Positions 38,465 to 46,619 of a stretch of DNA of 64,000 nt are shown one piece after another (position 1 is the first letter of the stretch; every line of letters starts with the position of its first letter). The stretch covers positions 1-64,000 of the forward strand of contig CAJTSK010000010.1 of the NCBI GenBank assembly GCA_910578835.1, given 5' to 3'. The DNA is from an uncultured Muribaculum sp. (GTDB lineage Bacteria > Bacteroidota > Bacteroidia > Bacteroidales > Muribaculaceae). A program made the position numbers and the translations under genes. Under the pieces are notes generated by a model. It was not told the origin of the DNA, did not search any database, and saw only the letters and a program-made list of their open reading frames with translations.

Positions 38465-38773
38465 TTAGGCGGTGAAACCATACTCTTTGTTAACTCGCTC
38501 CTCGTAATCCTCGGTGCGCTCTACAAGGCTATCAATGACATTCACCAGTTCATCGAAGTACACATCCTCGACTTTTTTACCAGTCTTTTTGAGAATGACG
38601 GTGAACGTGTCAAGCCCTTCGTCGTAGATTACCTCTACCCAGCCTTTGTATTTGAAGCCTTGCACCTTGAAAGCGAGACCTCGGTTGTCTGAGAGGCGAG
38701 TCGGAGAGTTGAAGCCCCATGACCACATTATCATCAGTTGAGAGCGGAGGATTGAAAGGATGTATTCAGCCAT
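38465..38773 (-). CDS. hypothetical island protein
   Basis: A 102-residue protein of unknown function, first gene of the leftward operon. It begins MAEYILSILRSQLMIMWSWG, has a central beta-rich part (VQGFKYKGWVEVIYDEGLDTF), and a charged helical end. Similar small proteins are common in Bacteroidetes mobile elements, but no function can be assigned. Confidence 0.65.
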   Translation of the reverse strand: MAEYILSILRSQLMIMWSWGFNSPTRLSDNRGLAFKVQGFKYKGWVEVIYDEGLDTFTVILKKTGKKVEDVYFDELVNVIDSLVERTEDYEERVNKEYGFTA

Positions 38774-38805
38774 ATTCTTGATGTTATCGGTTAATTATTA
38801 CCCTG

Positions 38806-38837
38806 CAAAGTTACATCTAAAGTTAAGAGAATGCAAA
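38806..38837 (-). promoter_or_regulatory. leftward promoter of the recombination operon
   Basis: On the minus strand TTTG (plus 38834-38837) and TAACTTTG (plus 38806-38813) are separated by exactly 20 bases. One CTAAAGTTAA box (38817-38826) lies within the spacer, where a bound regulator would block RNA polymerase. Confidence 0.75.
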
Positions 38838-38860
38838 TTTCTTCAGCTAACTAAAGTTAA
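38817..38860. promoter_or_regulatory. paired operator boxes for the XRE regulator
   Basis: The 10-mer CTAAAGTTAA occurs twice, at 38817-38826 and 38851-38860, 34 bases apart between two divergent promoters. Placement suggests a shared operator recognised by the adjacent XRE protein; binding is inferred. Confidence 0.55.
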
Positions 38861-38875
38861 TTCATGTTGAGGAAA

Positions 38876-38906
38876 TTGATATTCTGCGTTAATTTAGCTA
38901 CCTTTG
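38876..38906 (+). promoter_or_regulatory. rightward promoter of the XRE regulator gene
   Basis: TTG (38876-38878) and TACCTTTG (38899-38906) with a 20-base spacer; the XRE ATG is 13 bases after the -7 box, giving an almost leaderless transcript. Confidence 0.75.
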
Positions 38907-38919
38907 CGCTAAAGAACCG

Positions 38920-39225
38920 ATGAATATGGAAAAAACACTATCAACCCGCGTCAAAGAACTCTGTTCAGAGCAAGGAATCACACTCAAAGAGCTATCAGAA
39001 AAGATGGGAATAAAGCCCGAAAGCCTAAGCCGTGCGCTAAGTGGTAATCCTCAGCTCTCGACCTTGGAAAATATTGCTAAAGCCCTTGGAGTAGGAGTAG
39101 CCGAGTTGCTAACTGGTGGGCGGTCTTATGAACCACTGACCTCTGACTTTACAGCCTTGGTGGTTAAAGATGGGAAAACGTACCTTTTTCATTCCGAATC
39201 AGAATTGAAGAACTGGTTAGCGTAG
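38920..39225 (+). CDS. XRE-family helix-turn-helix regulator
   Basis: A 101-residue DNA-binding protein. The helix-turn-helix covers about residues 9-62 (TLKELSEKMGIKPESLSRALSGNPQLSTLENIAKALG, with recognition helix SLSRAL). The C-terminus (TALVVKDGKTYLFHSESELKNWL) is a short beta-hairpin tail seen in Bacteroidetes members. It is divergent from the recombination operon and likely represses both promoters, like a lysogeny switch. A second ATG two codons in is an equally good start. It ends nine bases inside the convergent gene at 39217. Confidence 0.9.
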   Translation: MNMEKTLSTRVKELCSEQGITLKELSEKMGIKPESLSRALSGNPQLSTLENIAKALGVGVAELLTGGRSYEPLTSDFTALVVKDGKTYLFHSESELKNWLA

Positions 39226-39669
39226 GCTTTCAAACTCATTGATAAGTTCTTCATAGGTGACCCAGATATATCCATAAGAATTAGATAATGTTTGAGCCGC
39301 CACAATCGCATCGGACTGATTCCCTTCGGGTACATTCTCGATGACTATGGTATCATTGAGACACCGAAGCTGATGCTTCTTACCGAAGTAGGCAAATATG
39401 AAGCCATTTGAGAAGTACACTTCAGAGATAGGAGCATTCTCGACTTCTTCTGCCACATAGTCAGTGTACTCCTTCCCATTCTGAGCTTCGAATGCTTCTG
39501 CATCTCTAATGGTTTTGTACCAGTTCCTCAGAACGCAAGCAAATACTTCTTTGCCCCATTCTTCTACCAAATTCTGTGAAAGGTAGAAATTTACGTACTC
39601 TTCCTCGCTGTAAGTTTTGCTAACCTTAGCCTCCTTGATGGATGCTATGTTGGAAATTCTATTTTCCAT
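39217..39669 (-). CDS. hypothetical acidic island protein
   Basis: A 150-residue acidic soluble protein that I do not recognise. It has an N-terminal helical part (YSEEEYVNFYLSQNLVEEWG) and a C-terminal alpha/beta part (YGYIWVTYEELINEFESL). Its end overlaps the XRE gene end by nine bases on the opposite strand. The upstream region can fold into a three-way junction that would form the 5' leader of this gene. Confidence 0.6.
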   Translation of the reverse strand: MENRISNIASIKEAKVSKTYSEEEYVNFYLSQNLVEEWGKEVFACVLRNWYKTIRDAEAFEAQNGKEYTDYVAEEVENAPISEVYFSNGFIFAYFGKKHQLRCLNDTIVIENVPEGNQSDAIVAAQTLSNSYGYIWVTYEELINEFESLR

Positions 39670-39696
39670 TTTTGAGTTGTGTTTTTGTTTTTATTC

Positions 39697-39760
39697 TTGC
39701 CAATACCAGTACACAAGCTAACGAGCTTCTGTGTCATCGTTGACGATGCAAAATTGGCAA
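39697..39760. promoter_or_regulatory. three-way-junction fold upstream of the 39217-39669 gene
   Basis: An 8-base closing stem TTGCCAAT (39697-39704) with ATTGGCAA (39753-39760) encloses two adjacent hairpins: ACAC-AAGCT/AGCTT-GTGT (39711-39734) and CATCG-TTGA-CGATG (39735-39748). The fold is possible on either strand. Read on minus, it would be the leader of the gene at 39669. The 15-mer at 39740-39754 recurs at 41847-41861. The rest of the 187-base gap shows nothing else. Confidence 0.5.
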
Positions 39761-39856
39761 TAATCTGACTGACAACCCAATAGAATTATCGAGCGGGGAC
39801 GGAATCATCCCAGCCTCAGGAAAATAAAAATGAAAGTGGTAACTGCGAGGTAACTG

Positions 39857-40777
39857 CTATTTGAGATATTGAGCCTTAAAAGTAGCCCATTTGGAGTTAA
39901 TCTGAGAATAGATTCGACCTTTTCGGAATATCATCGGGTCTTCGTGTGTGATATATTCACCTTTCTTGTCTTTTTTAGGTTCGCTCAGTTGAACTTCCTT
40001 TGTATAATTGGAGAAGGGCAGTTTAAGGTATGATGAAAGTGTTTCCAGTCCTTTTTTAAGGCTAACGTTGCTCCGCTTTATCAATGGACTCTCAGATAAA
40101 AACCGATACACTATTATGGTACGTCTGTGTGCATCTTCATCCCGCATGAGATTCCATTCTTCGGAGAGATGTTTAAGGCTGACTTTGAGTAGATGTAGAT
40201 TATCTCTACTGTTAGTCTTCAGAAGATTGCCGAGAGCCAAATCCATTTCATTTGAATTGACTATCATCTTCAACTGCATCTCAATATATGTATTCCGATT
40301 GAGCGATACTCCCCAAACTTTCAAAATACGGTTAACTATCTCGACCTTTGGCTTGGTTGTAATAACGGCTAATATAGCCTTGGCAACCTGCTCCTTGGTG
40401 TATAGAGGTCTAATCTCGTTCAGATATGCCAAAGCCAATTCTCGCTCCTCGGCGTTCCGATGGGCTGGATATGTAATCTCACCAGTCTTCAAGAGACTGA
40501 TGACATTATCCGACAGTATTTCATTCTCATAGAAGCTGTTCTCAGTGTAGTTCACACCCCATTCAGATATTTCATATTCCCATCCCTCATTATTTCTCAA
40601 CTCTTCACATATCTCCGTTTTACGCTTTTCTATGATATCTCGATACGATTTCTCAAACTCCTCATCCGTCATGTAGATATACACAAACTCCACCTTGTAA
40701 TATACTGGATGGAGATATTCTAATCTCACCGTATAGCGGAGCTGAGGATAGGGGTATGTATCGAGATTTAGAGGCAT
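39857..40777 (-). CDS. hypothetical island protein
   Basis: A 306-residue soluble protein that I do not recognise. It starts MPLNLDTYPYPQLRYTVRLEY, has a charged helical region (about 35-70), and a C-terminal lysine-rich end. No motif of a nuclease, ATPase or membrane protein was seen. It lies 12 bases after the HTH-methyltransferase-like gene on the same strand, so the two are probably co-transcribed and may act together. Confidence 0.65.
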   Translation of the reverse strand: MPLNLDTYPYPQLRYTVRLEYLHPVYYKVEFVYIYMTDEEFEKSYRDIIEKRKTEICEELRNNEGWEYEISEWGVNYTENSFYENEILSDNVISLLKTGEITYPAHRNAEERELALAYLNEIRPLYTKEQVAKAILAVITTKPKVEIVNRILKVWGVSLNRNTYIEMQLKMIVNSNEMDLALGNLLKTNSRDNLHLLKVSLKHLSEEWNLMRDEDAHRRTIIVYRFLSESPLIKRSNVSLKKGLETLSSYLKLPFSNYTKEVQLSEPKKDKKGEYITHEDPMIFRKGRIYSQINSKWATFKAQYLK

Positions 40778-40789
40778 GGTAATGGTCTT

Positions 40790-41701
40790 TTAATGCTTAC
40801 GGAATACAAGGAAATAGGAGTGCATCTTTCGGGCGCAACGCTGCCTATACGATTGTTTGAGTAATTTAGTTGTAGCAATCAAAAGGAACTGGTCAAGTAA
40901 CTTAAAGCCGAGTTGTCGAGCTTGTTCAATGACATATAAGGCTACCCACTCTTGCTTTCCCTTATACCAATAATCTTGCGTTTTCATCACTAACACCCCG
41001 TTAGATTTCAATAGACGATAAGCAAGTGAAATCATCTGCGTGTTAGTGCTATATAACTCTTCATTGCTGCCAAAATATGAGAATCTTTTGAGCATCATGC
41101 TCTGAATTGTTTTCGATTCTGCATACTCATCGACTATAAATGGCAAGTCAATTATGATACTGTTGAATGAGTTATCTGGAAACAACTCTGCTACCTCCAA
41201 TGGCTTTACAGTTTCATCAACTGGATACTTGTCGAATAGATGTGCGGGGCGAGGGATGCCAAACTTATAAAAACCGCCCACGGATGTAGTTAAATCGCAG
41301 TCAAAAGTGGGAGCATTATCACAATAGAGCCTCAAAATCCCCGATAATATAGCCGTTTGGTCTTTATCTACCGTCTTTATAGGAGCTGACAATTTGGAAA
41401 GGTTGACCTTGGAAACTTTATCTGTGTTAGGCTTTACTGGCGCACTCTCCATTGCCATGTACTTCTTAACCGTATTAAGCGACATACCAAGAGCACTGGC
41501 AACCTCGGAAGGCTTTGCGTCCTTATGGGATTGGATATAGACCTTCACGGCATTATATCGCTTTACTTGCTCATCATAGCGGCGGTCAATACCATGCTCA
41601 TTGATATATTTGCGTATTGCCGCCTCGGTCACACCGCATCGCTTGGCGTTATCCTCAACGCTAAGAGATGGATTGTAGTTTATGCGAGACTTTGTAGGCA
41701 T
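40790..41701 (-). CDS. double-HTH protein with a methyltransferase-like domain
   Basis: A 303-residue protein. Two helix-turn-helix motifs occupy the N-terminal third (AKRCGVTEAAIRKYINEHG near 17-35; PSEVASALGMSLNTVKKYM near 57-75). The remainder resembles an SAM-dependent DNA methyltransferase: SFNSIIIDLPFIVDEY holds a motif IV-like DLPF in place of (D/N)PP(Y/F), followed by RLLKSNGVLVMKTQDYW, ARQLGFKLLDQFLLIATTK, and the ending HSYFLVFRK typical of DNA methylases. A clear glycine-rich SAM loop is missing, so activity is doubtful. The ATG at 41701 is preferred over TTG at 41707; TACCTTTG (plus 41720-41727) is its likely -7 box. Confidence 0.75.
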   Translation of the reverse strand: MPTKSRINYNPSLSVEDNAKRCGVTEAAIRKYINEHGIDRRYDEQVKRYNAVKVYIQSHKDAKPSEVASALGMSLNTVKKYMAMESAPVKPNTDKVSKVNLSKLSAPIKTVDKDQTAILSGILRLYCDNAPTFDCDLTTSVGGFYKFGIPRPAHLFDKYPVDETVKPLEVAELFPDNSFNSIIIDLPFIVDEYAESKTIQSMMLKRFSYFGSNEELYSTNTQMISLAYRLLKSNGVLVMKTQDYWYKGKQEWVALYVIEQARQLGFKLLDQFLLIATTKLLKQSYRQRCARKMHSYFLVFRKH

Positions 41702-41758
41702 TATCAATTATTTCTACGGCAAAGGTAATAATTTTTGACGAAATACCGCATTGCTCGC

Positions 41759-41788
41759 TTGCCACCTCAGAAAAATTTCGTAACTTTG
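41759..41788 (+). promoter_or_regulatory. promoter of the predicted island RNA
   Basis: TTG (41759-41761), a 19-base spacer and TAACTTTG (41781-41788) fit the Bacteroidetes consensus. It points right into a region without a reading frame that ends in a strong terminator. Confidence 0.55.
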
Positions 41789-41794
41789 GGGTGT

Positions 41795-42053
41795 CATTGG
41801 CTTGATAGCCATTGACAGACATATTAGGAAAGTGTTTAGGCTTTTCTTGACGATGCAAAATCACCACCTTTGCTAATCGGAGTCAGGAAATGCGTAACGC
41901 TCTCCCCATAGTTGCATATTGCGACAACACGTCGATAATATACGCTGTGGGTGAGTTGCATCGCGTATAGTATCGACTCCGTGGCTTGGACTCCGTGGCT
42001 TGTGGTGAGCCTGCATCGTAGATAAAATGCCGATTGCAGCTCACTCTTTTTTT
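41795..42053 (+). ncRNA. predicted structured noncoding RNA of the island
   Basis: Between a plausible plus-strand promoter and a strong intrinsic terminator lie about 260 bases without a convincing reading frame. They contain GTCATTGGCT/AGCCATTGAC arms near the 5' end, a 14-base-pair hairpin (41932-41945 with 41963-41976, one mismatch), a perfect tandem duplication of the 14-mer GACTCCGTGGCTTG (41975-42002), and the terminator. No plus-strand gene lies upstream that would need this terminator. The start is inferred from the promoter; the end is well defined. It immediately precedes the six-gene operon at 42139. No known family is recognised. Confidence 0.55.
42005..42053 (+). terminator. intrinsic terminator of the predicted RNA
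   Basis: Stem GTGAGCcTGCA (42005-42015) with TGCAGCTCAC (42035-42044), one bulged base, followed by a seven-T run (42047-42053). The orientation is clearly plus strand. Confidence 0.85.
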
Positions 42054-42138
42054 ATGTGTCTTAAATATGTTAAACCGTAAGCTGTCCGAATGAGCTGATA
42101 AGGACATTGTTAAGAGATATCTTTGTTTGCTCACTAAT

Positions 42139-42849
42139 ATGTCTGATTATACAAAACAACTGCAAGCGGTTTTTGAGGAACTGGTGAGACTTCAAACATT
42201 ACAGCCTCAATATCATCATTCCATTGAAATTCTACATTCTTCCGATGAATTTCAAGAGGGGGAACATTGCTATTTCTTCTCAAATGTTGGTCGTGTCTTA
42301 ACAAATCGTCCGCAGATAGGTATAGGATTTAAGTTTTCCAACGAACAGGAAAATAAGTTTAAGAAACTCAATATATTCTCTGAGTTTGTTTGCAATAACG
42401 AAGATGCAAACACTATTTGCTATGACATTACACTAACAGATGATGCAGTTAAAGCGTCCTATGTTTTCAATGAAGTGGTAAAGAATATCTTTGCGCCACA
42501 GACTATGCCAACCCTCGTGACAACAACGAATAAAAATTATATTCATAATAAAGAATCACTTAAAGCATTCTTTGCGAATCATTTGCCTATGATGTTTTGC
42601 TTTGACCTACCGAAATCTACAAATCTGAGTCAAATAAAGACTCAGTTCTCGAAAGCTAAAACTACTGTAGAAAAATATGGGTTTGGAAAGGTTGAATTTT
42701 CAGAGGAGGAAAGGTGTGTAAAGGGTTATTATCAACCAACGGAAGAACCCATTGGATTCTTTGCCTCAATAAAACATGGTGGGAAAATGGGTGATTGCGA
42801 GGGAGAACTCATCCATTTACTTTCCCTATGTTACGATTCATTCAAATAA
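42139..42849 (+). CDS. hypothetical protein, first gene of the SPFH operon
   Basis: About 236 residues, soluble, not recognised. It begins MSDYTKQLQAVFEELVRLQ (helical), then a mixed alpha/beta body with no membrane segment or known catalytic motif. A TATCTTTG box at 42118-42125 lies just upstream, so this operon probably has its own start right after the RNA terminator; the frame's earlier TTG at 42127 is less likely than the ATG at 42139. The next gene begins 6 bases after its stop. Confidence 0.7.
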   Translation: MSDYTKQLQAVFEELVRLQTLQPQYHHSIEILHSSDEFQEGEHCYFFSNVGRVLTNRPQIGIGFKFSNEQENKFKKLNIFSEFVCNNEDANTICYDITLTDDAVKASYVFNEVVKNIFAPQTMPTLVTTTNKNYIHNKESLKAFFANHLPMMFCFDLPKSTNLSQIKTQFSKAKTTVEKYGFGKVEFSEEERCVKGYYQPTEEPIGFFASIKHGGKMGDCEGELIHLLSLCYDSFK

Positions 42850-42855
42850 AATGAT

Positions 42856-43950
42856 ATGGCATTAGTCGAAGTGATAAAATGGGAAGTATCAACTTCCGAA
42901 CTGGTTCACAAATACCAAGTCAACGACCTTAAACTTGGGTCACAACTTGTTGTATATCCAAGCCAGACAGCATTCTTCGTTAAGGGCGGTCAGATACTGG
43001 ACGAGTTTATCTGTGGGACTTACACCATTAAATCTGAAAACATTCCGCTCCTTAGCAAACTGACAAATCTTCCGTTTGGTGGGGAATCACCATTTCAAGC
43101 TGAAGTATGGTTTGTAAACCAAGTATCTTTACTTGATTGCAAGTGGGGTACTCCTTCTCCCATTCAGATAGAAGACCCTAAATATGGTGTGATTGTTCCC
43201 ATCCGTGCTTTTGGTCAATACGGCTTTCATATAAGCAACCCAAGACTGTTCTTGGAAAAGTTTGTAGGTAATATGCCATCATTCGCTACGCAGAAAGTCT
43301 CTGATTATTTCAGAGGAGTCATATTATCCAAACTTACAAACATAATCACTGAAAAGCTATATGCCGACAATCTGTCAGTGGTCAATATCAATAATCATGT
43401 CGAGGCGATTGGTGCTTATGCCAAGGAAAAGCTTGCAGAAGTGCTGAATGAGTATGGCATTACACTTGAGATGTTTCAGACCATTGCAATCTCTGTCGAT
43501 GAAAACGATGCAAGTTTCAAACGATTGAAAGAGACCAAGGACTCTCTCGCCCGAATCAACATCATGGGGAAGGAGAATTATCAGATGGAGCGTAGTTTTG
43601 ATGTGCTTGAGGGTGCTGCTGAAAACAATGGAGGTTTGGCAGGCGCAGCCGTCGGTATTGGTGCAGGATTGGGTATCGGAAAACAGATTGGTGATATTGT
43701 CAATCAAAATCTGAACGTCGCTCCACAAGAAATGCCGCCTCTCCCAAGGATTTCTTTTTATGTGGGGGTTAACGGTCAACCGCAGGGTCCGTTTGATTTG
43801 GCTGTTTTGCGAAACGCTTGCCAAGGTGGTCAGTATTCCGCTACAACACTTGTATGGCGCAAAGGAATGACGGAATGGAAACAAATGAGTGAAGTTCCCG
43901 AATTTGCCGATATTTTCGAGGATTGTCCTCCTCCACTCCCTCAAATCTAA
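42856..43950 (+). CDS. SPFH-domain protein with C-terminal GYF_2 domain
   Basis: A 364-residue soluble protein. Residues about 15-240 match the SPFH (virion-core-protein-like, YdjI) group, a membrane-scaffold fold of the stomatin/prohibitin superfamily. A glycine-rich linker (GGLAGAAVGIGAGLGIG, about 256-272) leads to a GYF_2/DUF4339 domain (FYVGVNGQPQGPFDLAVL ... TLVWRKGMTEWKQ, about 300-350) that usually binds proline-rich partners. The protein ends in a PPPLP motif. YdjI-type proteins work beside zinc-ribbon membrane proteins in envelope-stress systems, and a zinc-ribbon membrane protein is encoded two genes downstream. Confidence 0.85.
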   Translation: MALVEVIKWEVSTSELVHKYQVNDLKLGSQLVVYPSQTAFFVKGGQILDEFICGTYTIKSENIPLLSKLTNLPFGGESPFQAEVWFVNQVSLLDCKWGTPSPIQIEDPKYGVIVPIRAFGQYGFHISNPRLFLEKFVGNMPSFATQKVSDYFRGVILSKLTNIITEKLYADNLSVVNINNHVEAIGAYAKEKLAEVLNEYGITLEMFQTIAISVDENDASFKRLKETKDSLARINIMGKENYQMERSFDVLEGAAENNGGLAGAAVGIGAGLGIGKQIGDIVNQNLNVAPQEMPPLPRISFYVGVNGQPQGPFDLAVLRNACQGGQYSATTLVWRKGMTEWKQMSEVPEFADIFEDCPPPLPQI

Positions 43951-43960
43951 ATAAACTGAT

Positions 43961-44305
43961 ATGAAAAAGGCAATTCTCATCACATCTGCTATATTGCTGG
44001 CATTGAACCTTATCTTTGGGCTTGTTCTGTCGTCTTACGATTGGTTCAATGTAGCTGTGTCAAGTGGAATAATCATCCTCACAGTCTCTCTGTGTCTTCT
44101 TGCTGACAGAGCTGTGATTAAAGACGGCTTCAAAGTATCGCTCTTAATACTATTCTCTATAATCGGGCTGATACAGTATATCTTGGCTGTTTTCATGCCC
44201 TCGGCATTTACTGACAACTGGATATTCATAGCCATTATAGTTCTTTTCGGTATAGAGGCTATAATGCTAACTGGTGCAAGCATTGTGTCAGACAAAATTA
44301 AGTAA
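43961..44305 (+). CDS. small four-helix membrane protein
   Basis: A 114-residue protein that is almost entirely hydrophobic, with four predicted membrane helices (about 5-25, 28-46, 58-78, 84-108) and no enzyme motif. It sits between the SPFH and zinc-ribbon/Sel1 genes with gaps of 10 and 3 bases, so it is probably a membrane partner in the same complex. Function unknown. Confidence 0.7.
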   Translation: MKKAILITSAILLALNLIFGLVLSSYDWFNVAVSSGIIILTVSLCLLADRAVIKDGFKVSLLILFSIIGLIQYILAVFMPSAFTDNWIFIAIIVLFGIEAIMLTGASIVSDKIK

Positions 44306-44308
44306 GTT

Positions 44309-46609
44309 ATGGAATGGAAATGTCCCAACTGCGGTGCTTCCTTTCAATATGATGCGGAAAACAGTGTTTGTCCGTATTGTGGAAGCGCAATTAAATCGAC
44401 CTCTCCAAAATCTACACGAAAAAAGCAAAATGAGGAGTCTCAAATTATCCTTCCTTTTGTGCTTTCGGAGGATGATGCAATCTCAGTCATCATAAAAGAG
44501 TTGGTTGTAACCGATGGTGTGCCACTAAATATTTTCGAGCGACTGAGCAATATAATGGTTGAGAAATACAGACTGCCTATGTATGGGAGTCTTATCAATT
44601 TAGATGTTTGTTGGTCGGCTCAATCCGTAGTAAGAAAAACGAGAAAGTATCGTGACAAAAATGGCAATGAGAAGACCGAATATTACGATGAGTATTATCC
44701 GATTAGTGGAAATGCCTTTGGACGCTGTGATACTTTGTTTTTAGCCAATAAGTGCGCTGAAATCCCAGGAAAACTAAGAGATTACGCTGAACGCCTACCC
44801 TATACGACTGAATATTCAAAGTATGCAGACTCAGAACTCTCAGAAACAAAAATAGAAGGCGAGAGTAAGGATATTCAAGCTGACTTACGGTTTGAAGAGT
44901 TAAGGGATGATAGAGAAACCGATAAATACTTTGCTGATGAATCTTTCAGCATTGCGCATAGTCAAATCTCAGGAAGTTATGTTGACCTGCAAACTACATG
45001 GAAAGCAAACTTCTATGATATTAAGCTAATGATGATTGGCTTCTATTATATTACCTTTGAATATGATGGAGTCGAGTATTATGGTTGCGTGAATGCCGTT
45101 ACTGGCGAGCGTTATGTTAATGTCCCAAAGGATGAGCATGGAGCAAAACAAGAGCATAACGAGTCAAAGGGTTTTATAGCAAAAGCATGGATGTTCGGGA
45201 TTCTTGCATTCATATTTTTGGCTGTCACGATGGTACCTTTCTTATGTGGTAAAATCGAGTCGTGTTTCGGCTTCTTATTCATTCCCACTACGTTATTTGC
45301 ATTTTTTTACATAGTGATTAAGGGCTGTCTAATAAGTGAGCGGTACACCAAACAAACCAAAATTGCCCTAAATATGGAAGAAGCCTTACGTCACGAGAGT
45401 GCTGTAAGTCTCTTCCCTCAATATTGCGGTAGGCTCAATCACACTTCATCTGAATCAACAGTAAAGTCAGAGGAACTGGCTCAGATGAAGGCTCAAACAA
45501 GCAAACAAGTCAAATCTCTAAAATTATGGCTTACAATATCTTCTGTTGTCATGCTTGTGAGTCTACTGTTGGCATTTACTAATGGCGGCAAAATCCATGA
45601 ATCGATATCTTCAATCTTTCAAAAAACTCCTCAACGGTTTACAGATAGCATCATGCCATATCGTGAACAACTTTTGTGGGACGCAGAAGACGGAGATGCC
45701 AATGCTCAACTTAATTTAGGGCGTTGTTATTACTTCGGTAACGGTGTAACTAAAGATTATGTAAAAGCATTCGACTGGACTAAAAAAGCTGCCGAGCAAG
45801 GTCATTATGTGGCTCAATATAATTTGGCAAATATGTACTTCAATGGTTGGGGAACAACGAAAAGCATGGCTTCCGCTAATGAATGGATGAAAAAGGCTTC
45901 GGATTCTGGCTACGCACCTGCTCAATACGCATACGGTATAGCCCTTGTCAAAGGAGAAGGAATACCACAAAACGAGAATGAAGGAGTCGCATTGATTAAG
46001 TCCTCTGCTGAAAAAGGAGTGTTAGATGCTCGGACAATGATGGGACATTTCTTGCTTAATGGAGTATATTTTGGACAAGATATAGGAACTGGATTGTCTT
46101 ATACCAAGTCTGCTGCAAACGAAAATCATCCTTTAGCTCTTTACGATTTGAGTATATGTTATCTGAATGGGGTTGGTGTAACGGCTGATAGAAACAAGGG
46201 AATAGAATATCTCAATACATCCGCAGCCCTTGGTTATCAGCCAGCAAAAGAAGAACTGGAAAAGTTAAAACAGTCCGAGGCTTCTAATCTTGAAGGTAAA
46301 ACCTATATTGGATTCGGAAATTCCAGTGGTTTGGGTTGTGATATGGAGATTCATTTTGAAGCTAACGGTACTTGTACTTGTATTTCTGACTGGTATAGGT
46401 CATATCCTTCTGCCATTACCACCACTGGCAATTACATCGTAAAAGATACCAAGGTCACAGTAAGATGCAATGGCGAAACATTAATCTTCTCAATCTCAGA
46501 CAATGGGAATACTTTGAGTTTTGACAATTCTAATGCCGAAGGTATGGGAACTGCCTCTAATGATTATATGACTTTGCATCTTCAAAATGAAATGAGGGTA
46601 GCTCAATAG
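44309..46609 (+). CDS. zinc-ribbon, transmembrane, Sel1-repeat protein
   Basis: A 766-residue protein with an unusual domain chain: an N-terminal zinc ribbon (C5, C8, C21, C24 in CPNC and CPYC), a cytoplasmic region (about 40-285), two or three membrane helices (about 290-335 and 405-425), a run of about five Sel1 repeats (about 455-645; units such as AQLNLGRCYYFGNGV and AQYNLANMYFNGWG), and a small C-terminal beta domain (about 655-760). Sel1 repeats bind proteins. The zinc-ribbon/TM half recalls YdjG, which partners SPFH proteins in Bacillus-type envelope stress operons; the Sel1 extension is not part of that known protein. Confidence 0.85.
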   Translation: MEWKCPNCGASFQYDAENSVCPYCGSAIKSTSPKSTRKKQNEESQIILPFVLSEDDAISVIIKELVVTDGVPLNIFERLSNIMVEKYRLPMYGSLINLDVCWSAQSVVRKTRKYRDKNGNEKTEYYDEYYPISGNAFGRCDTLFLANKCAEIPGKLRDYAERLPYTTEYSKYADSELSETKIEGESKDIQADLRFEELRDDRETDKYFADESFSIAHSQISGSYVDLQTTWKANFYDIKLMMIGFYYITFEYDGVEYYGCVNAVTGERYVNVPKDEHGAKQEHNESKGFIAKAWMFGILAFIFLAVTMVPFLCGKIESCFGFLFIPTTLFAFFYIVIKGCLISERYTKQTKIALNMEEALRHESAVSLFPQYCGRLNHTSSESTVKSEELAQMKAQTSKQVKSLKLWLTISSVVMLVSLLLAFTNGGKIHESISSIFQKTPQRFTDSIMPYREQLLWDAEDGDANAQLNLGRCYYFGNGVTKDYVKAFDWTKKAAEQGHYVAQYNLANMYFNGWGTTKSMASANEWMKKASDSGYAPAQYAYGIALVKGEGIPQNENEGVALIKSSAEKGVLDARTMMGHFLLNGVYFGQDIGTGLSYTKSAANENHPLALYDLSICYLNGVGVTADRNKGIEYLNTSAALGYQPAKEELEKLKQSEASNLEGKTYIGFGNSSGLGCDMEIHFEANGTCTCISDWYRSYPSAITTTGNYIVKDTKVTVRCNGETLIFSISDNGNTLSFDNSNAEGMGTASNDYMTLHLQNEMRVAQ

Positions 46610-46619
46610 AAGATTTGGC

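Noticed and set aside
41795..42849. Type III toxin-antitoxin locus
   Set aside because: The RNA-terminator-gene order fits, but there are only two 14-base repeats and the protein at 42139 shows no ToxN/CptN/TenpN features. Kept only as an analogy.
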